Source of the DNA: Isoetes taiwanensis
Taxonomy: Eukaryota > Streptophyta > Lycopodiopsida > Isoetales > Isoetaceae
Reading direction: 5' to 3'
NCBI GenBank assembly: GCA_021234155.1
Contig: JAJEKV010000065.1
Span: forward strand, 186,001 to 250,000
DNA length: 64,000 nucleotides
Shown: piece by piece, positions 55,440 to 64,000 of the stretch
Layout of the letters: every line of letters starts with the position of its first letter
Numbering within the stretch: position 1 is the stretch's first letter
Program-made: the position numbers and the translations under genes
Notes under the pieces: model-generated
Told to the model about the DNA's origin: nothing
What the model saw: the letters and a program-made list of their open reading frames with translations, nothing else
Database searches by the model: none

Positions 55440-56190
55440 GAGGCTGGAATGGGAATTTGGAAAAAGCACATGGTGGTAAAGAAAATTTTAGAAGAACCAT
55501 TTTGGTCAGGGGTTTTGCAAGAATGCGGTGGTAGTGGAGGCAGATCAATTAAAAGAAACAGATGTAGTTTCTGAGCTTTAAGTTCAGGGCATGGAGATAT
55601 TGCAGAGGCATCCCGCTTTGTGCATGAATCTTCTACCCAGGCCGCATCTTTACTTGTTTCTGCTCTAAATGAAGGCGGAGATGTTATTTTTGATGGAACC
55701 ATGTCCTGGGAGCCTTTTGTTCTGCAGACTATTGCAATGGCTAGAGATGTACATAGAAGAAGGTATAGAATGGGACTGGCCTTGTTCAAACAGAGGATGG
55801 CTCGACCATTGAAAAATATTGGGAAGTTGTAGAGGAAGAACATGATAGACATGCTCTCAAGGTTCAACATGTTAGACTTCCTTACAAGATTGAATTGGCA
55901 TTTGTGACTTGCAATCCCTTGCTTTCATTTGTGGTTATTGAATCCGCCGCCATCATCACTAAAAGGTCAGTCCCTATTCCAGGCCAATTGAGATGTCATA
56001 AACCATTTGTCGTGCATCTTTGGAAAGGTATCTTGGAGAGTACTTTGATCATGTTAAGATATATTCTACTAGCAACATGGGGGAGCCTCCTCAAGTCATT
56101 GGCATAAAGGATGGCCAAGGCAAGCTTGTTGTTGATGATTTGGCTTTTGAGGAAGTTAAAGCAGTTGAGACATTTGAATGTTGAAGCGAG
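55440..56190 (+). pseudogene. Plant P-loop NTPase with zeta-toxin-type kinase fold, decayed
   Basis: Plants carry ordinary cellular proteins with this P-loop kinase fold; they are not known poisons. Readable blocks, in shifting frames: a damaged Walker A region (GMGIWKKH where the family has a GKST-type loop) followed by ILEEPFWSG; then VEADQLKETDV; the longest intact block STQAASLLVSALNEGGDVIF, DGTMSWEPFVLQTIAMARDV, HRRRYRMG (55628-55773); then STIEKYWEVVEEEHD, LPYKIELAFVTC, VPIPGQLRCHKPF and finally MGEPPQVIGIKDGQGKLVVD. At least five frame changes and several stops. Order and spacing match one gene without introns in this part, so it may be a retrocopy. Substrate unknown. Confidence 0.7.
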
Positions 56191-57417
56191 GTTCTGTCTT
56201 GGAACTTTACGATGCTCCCACTAATAACGTGAGTTTGGAATGATCTTGTTTTGTCTTCGGGAAGGGGTCACAGCAAGAATTTCTAAGGAAAATAGCTTTT
56301 CTATTGAGTCCTCCTCCTGCCTCTCTTCACCGATTCAAGCATTGAGTTCTCGTGATTCGTCTAAGTGTTCAAGCACTTCTTCCCCGGTCATCTCTAGATC
56401 AGCTAAACTCTAGTGGCTCATGCTCTTCTTTGGACCCGAGAGGAGGCTATGGGATTGATTTTGGTTCTTCCGTTTTGCAATGATTTTAGCAGATCTGATT
56501 TTCTCTTTTCGGGCTAGAGAAAAAGAGTGGTTTGATGTTCCAATTTTCCAAGAGCCGCAAGCCCCGAGTTTGAAGGCACATAAATAAATTGGTATCATTT
56601 TTTGGGCCGTTTAAGCCCTTTTCAAAAGATATATATCACTGTAAACAGGCTTGTTGTGGATACACAAATATGTAAAGGAACCCAAAGATGTGCAAATGAA
56701 TCCAAATTCTCGAATGGGGCTGATTTGAGTTTGTCCAATGAATTATGTGTGCATAAGATGGGATTATATATTTCGATTCAGAATTCATCATTATTTCTCT
56801 TTTGAGATATTGATCATACAAATGATTCACATTCATGTATATTTCCTCATGAGTTTGTCAATTGAACCATGTCTAGATAAGATGTGGGTATGTTTTCGAT
56901 CTAAAAACCGAGAATACAACACAGATTTATTTGTTTTTCATCAAGATTGAGTTTTAACGATTTAACGTTTGAGGTTGTAAGAGAACACATTGATGAAGTG
57001 GTATACAGTGTCGAAGCGATGAATGGCATTCATGAACCAATCGGTCTGCAAATTGTTTATCAACGTCATGGCCATTGTATTTGCATTGCCCCTAATGTCA
57101 TAGGATGTGTTGCATATTGTACGTAGGAATTTTATGCATCCATATAGTATGTCACCAATTGCATTACGACGAGCCATACATATAGCATCACACTTATCTC
57201 ACAAGCTAAAGATTGGCACGGCTTTACATTTAACCTATGTGATAACAAATTCATTTAATGATTCTACGTTGAGAGATAATCATGTCTAGCATATCATTTT
57301 ACCAATAAAACAATATTATATTGTTCTAACAAAATTATTGGCAAACATGTATATTTTCCAAGCGATCCATAACAACATCGTTAAGCATGTATAGATGAGT
57401 TGGGGAAGAGAAACGTT
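56191..57417. other. Intergenic, no supported gene
   Basis: Short open frames only (up to 71 codons). No motif recognised on either strand. Confidence 0.4.
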
Positions 57418-57439
57418 CGCGGCGGCCTTGGCCGCCGCG
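57418..57439. repeat. GC-only perfect palindrome in AT-rich DNA
   Basis: CGCGGCGGCC-TT-GGCCGCCGCG: 10-bp arms, two-base centre, with GAAAC/GTTTC outside. Confidence 0.9.
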
Positions 57440-57688
57440 ATAAGTTTCTTGTAATGTAAATGATAAATTTTTTGCTATATATATGTATTATTCCTCACTT
57501 CTTTCTTCGATTTCTCATATTTTTATTTCTCTAGTATATAGGGTATCTATATCGTAATAGTACAATGGTTGGTTGATAAATAATACGTATATAATACATA
57601 TATTTAAAATAGGGGTATAAGTGCATGGCTATGCTAAAAGTAGACTTTTTGTAGCATGGCATTTTTTTTTTACTTTCATTTATCGTAG

Positions 57689-57922
57689 ATGTTGAGAGGG
57701 TTGTCAAGAATAGAGTTCAATCTGCTAAAGTCGATCCCACATAAACAGTGCCCTGCTACAATGTTTTGTGTTTACGTTAATGAACCATTGGAAATAAAGA
57801 TATCTTTTTCCTATTACTATCATTTCGATTTAGCTAAATATATGGATAAGGGGCGATGGGGCGACGGGGCGATGGGGCGATGGGGCGACCCGATGGGTGA
57901 TCCGACGACGATGACCAGCTAA
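57689..57922 (+). other. Unassigned 77-codon ORF ending in a GGGGCGAT minisatellite
   Basis: The first ~50 codons (IEFNLLKSIPHKQCPATMFC, VYVNEPLEIKISFSYYYHFD) look protein-like but match no family I know. The remainder is encoded by the GGGGCGAT array at 57850-57888. Possibly a coding remnant fused by chance to a repeat. Confidence 0.3.
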
Positions 57923-58660
57923 GTGCATTTCCTTAACTCCTAATATCCTAGTATTCATCTTCTTAGAAAGGATTAGATCATGTTCATCTTCTTAGAAAGA
58001 TAATCTAGCTGATATACAAACGAATGTATGCTCTGGCCGAGAAGGAACAGCCAATTATCTGTGTATGAATACGACGTCCGAATGCTAGATCATGACAGAT
58101 GGATGTTATAGAAAAATGTAAGATAGATCGTGTGCGAAATCAGTTAACACAAACCGGCATAATTGGAGCATAATAGGATGATGGAAACTCTCAGGAAGGG
58201 GAGCGTCGGGGGAGAGGAACTCAAGATCCTGGCGATGGGCGATTCAAAATTTCAGAGCCGTTAAGAAAAATGGGAGGGGCATAAAATAAAATAAAATAAA
58301 ATAAATAAATTGGAAAACCAATGAATTTTAGAAAAATAATGGGGATAGAACGCGGCGTAATGGGGAGAGAACGCCAGTCGACTGTACAGCGACAAAGAAT
58401 GGGACACGTGGCGGAGACGGGAAAGAACATGAGCAGATAATAGTAAAAATATATAAAATAAAACGTCGGGAAGTAGCGCATATGATTGGACGTGACGGAT
58501 CGTAGTAATCATGACATCTACGATAGGCATAATAATGAAAAATAAAGAAAAAGAGGAAAATGTACACATGTCAGCTAATTGGCTAGGGATAAGTGGCGGG
58601 GATTAGCAGACGAAAATTCTTGTGACAGGATAGGACAAGACTAGCATTTAAGGTGGACGG
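57923..58660. other. Intergenic with (AAAAT)n run
   Basis: Five ATAAA/AAAAT units at 58280-58308. No gene on either strand; a similar short run lies at 60719-60736. Confidence 0.45.
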
Positions 58661-58673
58661 CCAGAATTGAATG

Positions 58674-58738
58674 GGCGGGAACTCGGACAGATTTCGTAAA
58701 CCCTAAATACCCTAAATACTATATAACAGTTATAACGA
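58674..58738 (+). promoter_or_regulatory. Promoter: E2F-like site, telo-box and TATA
   Basis: GGCGGGAA (58674-58681), AAACCCTAAATA (58698-58709) and CTATATAACA (58729-58738) lie in order within 65 bp, about 90 bp upstream of the Cys-rich ORF. E2F plus telo-box is a known pairing in plant proliferation-linked promoters. Confidence 0.5.
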
Positions 58739-58825
58739 AGGAAAGAGTGAGTGTGAAGACCGCCCCAAGAATTCAAGATCTCCCAGCTCCTTGAGCGCTT
58801 GAAGCTCTTGAATTTAGGCTAAACA

Positions 58826-59422
58826 GTGAAGCGCCAGCTCGTCTCAGTTTCCGGCTCAGCTCCGAAACAAAAAATGGATAAGGGGAAGAAAGTTCTGGTT
58901 GACATAGATGGGGAGAAGAAAATTGGCAAAAAGCGCCCCAGCTCTGGCACTCCAGGCAATCTCACGATGCCATTCAACCCTGACCTTGAGGAGCTTAATC
59001 CCTGGTGCATCTGCTTTCCAGATTGTATGTGTCTAAGCTAAGGCTTGCCATCATGTATCAGTTGCGGCCGCGTTCACTGTTTATACTGTGACCGAATACA
59101 TCATGCACAGTCGATGCGAGATTATGGTTATACTCTGGGATTGCTGGAAGTACTGGGAGTATTAGGAGACAAGAACGACTCAGTGAGGCGCCAGGACATG
59201 GACCGAACTATGCAGTGCTTCAACCGTTTGCAGGTCCATGCTGCGATACAGAGGTCCTCTAGTTATCAGCACAACCTTTTGGTATGTGATTTCGGGAAAG
59301 TCTGTATTTACTGCTGCGAAAAGAACCCTGTTGATTTTTTGTGCCGAGCATACATGGGGAGAAACCTGGAAAAAGTTAAGAAGATCGGGGAACCGTCCTC
59401 GGAAAAGAAGCCAAAGAAATAG
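58826..59422 (+). pseudogene. Cys/His-rich protein with one internal stop, possibly PLATZ-like
   Basis: A single frame of 198 codons broken only by TAA at 59039-59041. The N terminus is basic (KGKKVLVDIDGEKKIGKKR). A dense Cys/His region spans the stop: CICFPDCMC, then CISCGRVHCLYCDRIHHAQ. Later come IQRSSSYQHNLLVCDFGKV and CIYCCEKNPVDFLC. The CxxC-x4-CxxC-HH spacing and the IQRSSSY block recall the PLATZ zinc-binding family, but the intervening insert and order differ, so the assignment is weak. The C terminus is lysine-rich. A promoter-like region precedes it. The stop is not explained by an intron: the only GT-AG pair here would be 38 bases long and spoils the frame. Confidence 0.45.
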
Positions 59423-60930
59423 TTCTTCAGGAAAAAGATATGATGATGATGAAATTGTGGGAGGAGGCGTAAGAATGGATAGGTCTGAAGGGGATGCAGG
59501 CCATGCCTTTTTAGTCATTCCTTTTGTTTTGCTTTTTCTGTTTTCTGTTTAAGATGATCCTTTGATCAAACCTTTTAGCTTCGGCAACGGCAGTAACTTT
59601 CGGGAGGCGGCCAGGGTTAGGTAATACATATCAGCTTTTGACTGTAAAAAGCTCAGGGGTGCAGGTAATTCCGGGCAGAAGGGAGACAAATCTTGTTTTG
59701 AGTAAGATCGATCATGTGTAGGAATGGCTGAAAAAAGCCAGAAATTGTAACTGTGAGAAACAATTTTTCTTTTGAATACAATCTAGAATTATGCAGTAAT
59801 TACAGCTTCGTATGTATCACATAATAGCTCTGCCTCAGTGTCGATTATTCTCCCTCTGAAGTAAAACGACATATCCCTTATCTATATTTCGTAGATCAAT
59901 ATAATATAATCAAATTAGCGTCCTAACGGGGATAACTGAGGATCTCTCCATACATCTCGGGGATGGCTATATAAAACCATATCGGGTGGTACATGGGAAT
60001 ATAGGAAAGGGTATCTAGAGTTCAATTAGGCATGACCTACAACATCAGATATAGGGCTGGCTGGCTTTCCGATAAACTATTCCGCATAAGGCTTTATTTC
60101 AGTAACATGCACAAATTGGACGACCAACGAGATGTCAAAACTCAACAAACGGTAACATTTCTATGTAACAATTATGATGTATGGCCGAATAGGGGACAAA
60201 AGGAGGTATACTTAATACCTATACTTAAGTAAAGACAGTTGTATGAATTAAAGAAGATGTACATAGCAGGTTGGCAGAAATATGAACGAAAGAAAGGAAA
60301 GGCGTATGAATTATGGGACAACATCTCTACGAGTGGGGACCCACATAGGGAAAAAAGAGAAATATTACGACAAGACGTGTAGATATACTATATATGACGT
60401 ATAGAGGTAAGTATAGATGTAATTGTAGAGGTGTATATGATATGATAGGTACGAACGCAGATGTATGGAAGCGACCTAGTAAAAGTGAAAAGGGGAAGAT
60501 GGGCGGATATGCCAACCTAACAGGTCCTGGAGATACAACAACCACAAAGGATGGACGAAAGAAATCGGATAAATAAGGGGTCCAGGAGTAGATGGTGCAA
60601 AGAGTGGAAGGCAAAGCTATGGGACAGAGGCGGTGTCTCCGCCATACACAGACGAGTGGGAAATAGCTCCACCTACCGGGTGCCTACCGCTAAGCAACAG
60701 ACACCAACTTACCCGGCCCATAAAATAAAATAAAATGGAAACGAAAATGGAAGTGGAAAGACAGAGGTTGCCAAGTACGGGATAGTGGGAGGCAACTCCC
60801 CAACCGTACACCAAGACAGTGAGGATCTAATCCTCCGGTTGGTGCACCAAAGTCACAAAAAACCCACTACCAAAAGGGTACAAAAACAAGGCAAGGGGGT
60901 GAAACATATAGTGCCTACATAAAAAATTAC
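59423..60930. other. Intergenic, no supported gene
   Basis: 3' flank of the Cys-rich ORF followed by AT-rich sequence; only short chance frames. Confidence 0.4.
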
Positions 60931-60934
60931 CAAA

Positions 60935-61215
60935 AAATCACGCGGAATCCATAAAATTGAATACAAAACTAAAAGAAATTGTGTTACCAAAAAGTACATA
61001 CCGATATTTTGTGATGTCGGAGACAAGAACCCAAATAATCATATCACAACAAGAGAATGGACATTTCCAAAACATGCGGCGTGGGCTTTGCGACGTATAG
61101 TGCGGAATGGCTTTAATCCGTGAAATTGAAACAAAATAAGCGTGACCCAAAAAACGCGATATTAGAGTCGCAAGCACGGCAATAATCATATCACAAACAA
61201 GAGGTGGACATTTAG
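60935..61215 (+). repeat. Diverged tandem pair, ~130-bp units
   Basis: CGGAATCC...AATTGAA, then AATAATCATATCACAA, then GAGAATGGACATTT / GAGGTGGACATTT, occur twice in the same order (about 60945-61070 and 61098-61215). Confidence 0.6.
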
Positions 61216-61640
61216 CGACGACGATCATGACGTCAGGCGACGCGACGCCGTGGCGTGGATCATCACGCCGGTGGGCCCGCTGCGCGACGGTATGCGGCGG
61301 TGTCACGCCCGGTGGGCGGCGCTTAGCGGCGTCGCGTGACGCATCACGGCGTGCGTGCTTGGCCCATCTGTGGCGCCAGGTGGGCTTGGGCTGGTGGGCG
61401 GCCGGGTGTCTCGCCAGTGGATGTTCTGACGTGGCGCCGCATGCGGCGTCGTATATGTGACATATGTGACATATGTGCCATTATATGACGCGTCGATGCA
61501 TTATATGTGGCGTATGTGGCGTATATGACACGTCGATGCATTATATGTGACGTATATGACACGTCAGTATGTATATGTGACGTATATGACACGTCAGTAC
61601 GTATATGTGACGTATGTGACGTAGGTGGTCGCATGTGACG
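61216..61640 (+). repeat. GC-rich patch and ACGT-motif tandem array
   Basis: 61216-61450 is strongly CpG/GC-rich, unlike its surroundings. From 61452 to 61640 about five units of 31-40 bp follow, built on ATGTGACGTATATGACACGT. They give a dense run of TGACGT/ACGTCA cores. Confidence 0.75.
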
Positions 61641-61776
61641 TATATTTTTTATACACGAAGGTTAATGGTTTTTTAGGATTACAAATTCAATACCTGTCTG
61701 ATTGATACCTGTCTGAAAAAGACTCTGACGACCAACCTGCAGCTTCATTTAAGCGTGTTGCCTGCGCATGCATCAT

Positions 61777-62160
61777 CACAGTAGATGTGCTACCGCTATA
61801 AATTGTTCATTATAAAACTGACGTTGTTCTGTGTCAAAATCTAGTTGTTCCAAGTTTACAATCCTTGAAGGTAACTTGACAATAGGCTTGTTGTCAATCA
61901 TTGTTGCTGAGAGAAGAACAGGATAAAGCCTTAAAATTTGTGCAAGAACATAAGAAAAATCCCACACTTTTACCTTTTGTCCGCCGAAGCATTATAGTGT
62001 TTAATATGACTTGCAGCCGCTTGTACCCCATAACATGGTTTCTTTGGATCTGATTCCTTATTTCATTGTTAAATACAGTTCTGTCATCATAAGGATAATA
62101 CCTTAAAAATCGAAAATAACTATAGAGATCGTCAATTTGGTTTTGAATTGGAAAAACAGA
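61777..62160 (-). pseudogene. SNF2-family ATPase fragment (CHR27/CHR28-like) with one intron
   Basis: SNF2 proteins of this group are nuclear chromatin-remodelling translocases with a RING insert. The minus strand reads FPIQNQIDDLYSYFRFLRYY near 62155-62095, then NHVMGYKRLQVILNTIMLRR. A 67-bp intron follows (61973-61907, GTAAAAG...CTCTCAG), then ATMIDNKPIVKLPSRIVNLE and QLDFDTEQRQFYNEQ. These are the segments around helicase motifs III-IV; the WCLTGTP part of motif III is truncated before PIQN. The preserved intron shows this came by DNA duplication, not retroposition. After FYNEQ the match ends. No other exons found within the window. Confidence 0.75.
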
Positions 62161-63315
62161 CCTCTCTTCTGCTCCTACATGCCAAAATCAGATCCTTTGG
62201 TGCAGTTTTTTAACGCCATGCTCAGATTGTTTTCGCTTCATGACTCATGAACTTGTTCCGTTTGAGCGCCAAGATTTTTTATGGGTTCTTCTTTGCATCG
62301 ATTGTATGATCCGACCGGTCCACAACATACGTGACCAAAAATCATGCGCTTTTTTCGAGAAATCTCTTAACTGTCTTTTTTAATTTCTTCATTATGGCCA
62401 TTCTGAGGTTGTCCTTTCAAATAACGTTTAATCATTCCCTATCTGCTTTAGATCATGCTAAAAAGTGGAGGCTGTTGCCTTCTTGGACAAGTTTGTTCAT
62501 CGAAAATCAAGAGAATTGTGGAGTTGGTTGAACCAAAATATTTTAATTGGTCATCTAGCAAAATGCTTTGGGAAGAAAATAAGTGTGTTCTCTCGCAACA
62601 TTCATTCTAGAACTTTCTACAACATTCAGAAAGACACCATCTTCGTTGTGCCCTTAAGCCCCAGCAAGCACGTGAACTTTTAGTGTGAGCATTTCTGATG
62701 GATTGAGCTTCATCCGGAATAATTCTCAGCTTGTAGCTGTGGCGAATGCATTCTTATCAAGTTCTGACCCTGCAAATAATCTCCAGTGTGACGAAGATAT
62801 TCGTAGTTTTTCCTGATGGGGGTTGGCAAGAAGTATAGAAAATGATGCGCGTCATCTTTTCGGAGAGCTTGATTCACGTTTGATCTTGAGCCATCGCGTA
62901 CAAAAGTTCAAACCTAGAGGATATTATGCTAGACACTCCACCGGATATTTACGTGGTGGATCTAGTTGGCTCTCAAGATAGTGTAGATTGGTTAGATAAG
63001 AAAGTCCTTGAGGCGCCATTTCATTTCGCGGCTTGTGCAACCAAGTGGGCAACTTGATTTGATAAGCGATTCTCGTTGGATTTTTGTTTTATTTCGTCAT
63101 TCCAAAAATTCTAGGTTTAGGGCGATGGCGATTGGCGGATTCTAGGTTTAGGGCGATGGCGAATTCTGAAACATAGCGTTAATTCTGAAACATCCCCGGC
63201 AAAAGGGATTTATTGATTATTGACTGATTGATCTGTCCATATCAATGCGGCTTCATTAGGTCTTTCTGGAAGTAATCTTATCTCTAGATGTGAAAGAGAA
63301 TGGTCATTTAGCGAT
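62161..63315. other. Region with unassigned coding-like frames
   Basis: Plus-strand frames such as AFLDKFVHRKSRELWSWLNQ (62470-62530) and LDTPPDIYVVDLVGSQDSVD (62928-62990) look protein-like but I cannot assign them. GATTCTAGGTTTAGGGCGAT is duplicated at about 63110-63160. Confidence 0.35.
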
Positions 63316-63877
63316 GTGGGTTTGCGACGTCTGAATTACCTCCTTCATCTAGACTCTTCAGAAACCGAACTGCGGAAAAATGGTTTTTTTGGGGGCTTTG
63401 AGAGCTTGCAAAATTTGGAAAAAAAACACTTGTCGGAACTATGCCGGTTGGAATCGGTGACAATGCTTGAACTTGCAACTTTACCTCCCAAACGCCCGGA
63501 TGATTTTGTGATATATGATGGTGGAGGAATTTATGCGTTTCAATTGCACAAGTTCCACATGAAGCCTAAGAGCCCATTGATGAGGATTTTGAAAAGCCGA
63601 GATACTATGTGGCTACACTGCAGTGCACGTACAGTACATGTGTACAGTGCTGATGACAGTCATGTGTCTTCAAAAAGGTCGGAGAGGTTTGTCAAGGCAA
63701 AGAATTTGCGGTGTGAATGATGTAGTTTCGTTTGAGAGAGATATCCAAGGTAAAAAATTTTACATCAGCTGGCGAAGGGATCCTTCTGCTGGTGCTGGAA
63801 ATTACAGTGTTGATGCAGGATGCAACAGCCCTTTGCAGAAAGTTTTCAGGCTGTTTGGAGTCGATATTTGGTATTGA
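63316..63877 (+). pseudogene. B3-domain transcription factor remnant (RAV/NGATHA type) behind an LRR-like segment
   Basis: The last part is clear. ERFVKAKNLR, then after a one-frame change DVVSFERDIQGKKFYISWRR, match the end of the B3 DNA-binding domain (family: RFVKEKNL, GDVVSF, WRRRP). VFRLFGVDIWY follows; RLFGV is the B3 repression motif shared by RAV, NGATHA and some HSFB factors. The stop is TGA at 63877. The N-terminal 2/3 of B3 is missing or unrecognisable. The preceding frame from 63316 (LRRLNYLLHLDSSETELRKN, GGFESLQNLEKKHLSELC) looks like leucine-rich repeats and is probably from another gene, implying a fusion of two gene scraps. Confidence 0.55.
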
Positions 63878-64000
63878 AGCAACTTAAATTCTATCTTTTG
63901 ATATAACTATAATATGGTAGTTTTGAGCTCAGATTAGCTCCTGGTTGATCCGTAATTTTTGAGCTCGTAATTTAGCTTTCCGTTGATCCACTTTTGAGGC

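Noticed and set aside
59000-59045. Intron removing the TAA in the Cys-rich ORF
   Set aside because: The only GT-AG pair spans 38 bases and joining it breaks the downstream frame.
61460-61640. CRISPR-like array
   Set aside because: Units are contiguous and diverged with no unique spacers, in a plant nuclear context.

Overview
The window is a repeat-rich stretch of a land-plant nuclear genome. It is AT-rich overall. The plant evidence is: tRNA-iMet-type primer binding sites (TGGTATCAGAGC) beside LTRs, Ty1/copia and Ty3/gypsy elements, a spliced TRAP-alpha gene piece, an SPS1/STE20-type kinase of the plant BLUS1-like group, a B3-domain/RLFGV transcription-factor remnant and an SNF2 fragment with a 67-bp GT-AG intron. 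I cannot name the species; nothing fixes the lineage below embryophyte.

Layout. 1-1823 (+) is a decayed gypsy pol fragment (RNase H, integrase) joined tail-to-tail to 1823-7371 (-), the 5' part of a different LTR element. Reading the minus strand, that element has a 666-bp LTR (7371-6706), a primer binding site, a gene for a histone H3-like protein (6014-4784), a second unidentified gene B (4061-2542) and the start of gag (2404-1823). Each accessory gene has its own TATAAATA box and, upstream of it, a pair of 67-bp stem-loop repeats. 7.4-17 kb is transposon debris: a MITE, LINE tails, a hAT MITE with an 8-bp target duplication and a copia RT scrap. 18.5-20.9 kb holds a hAT transposase with two stops and one intron. 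21.1-22.65 kb holds exons of TRAP-alpha/SSR1. 24869-30667 is a young copia element (minus) with one stop in RT, and 31469-35252 a LINE with a (TATTC)n tail. 35.3-36.95 kb carries exons of an unidentified plant gene interrupted by a MITE. 38077-43971 is a second, decayed copia element. 44-45.5 kb holds a second MITE copy and a CACTA-like end. 47244-49481 is the only clearly intact host gene, a kinase with a C-terminal array of 12-residue repeats. 50461-54051 is a small LTR element with three LTRs and an ORF unlike gag or pol. The last 10 kb is a graveyard of host gene pieces (zeta-fold P-loop NTPase, Cys-rich ORF, SNF2, B3) among short tandem arrays.

The most unusual system is the minus-strand element at 1.8-7.4 kb. 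Its first accessory gene begins with the exact nine N-terminal residues of histone H3 (MARTKQTAR) at its first ATG. It ends about 400 codons later with a recognisable H3 histone fold, including HAKRVTLM and a GER-type C terminus. A long acidic/basic linker separates tail and fold. The copy here is frameshifted, so it is a fossil of a retrotransposon that carried a histone-like protein under an internal, hairpin-flanked promoter.
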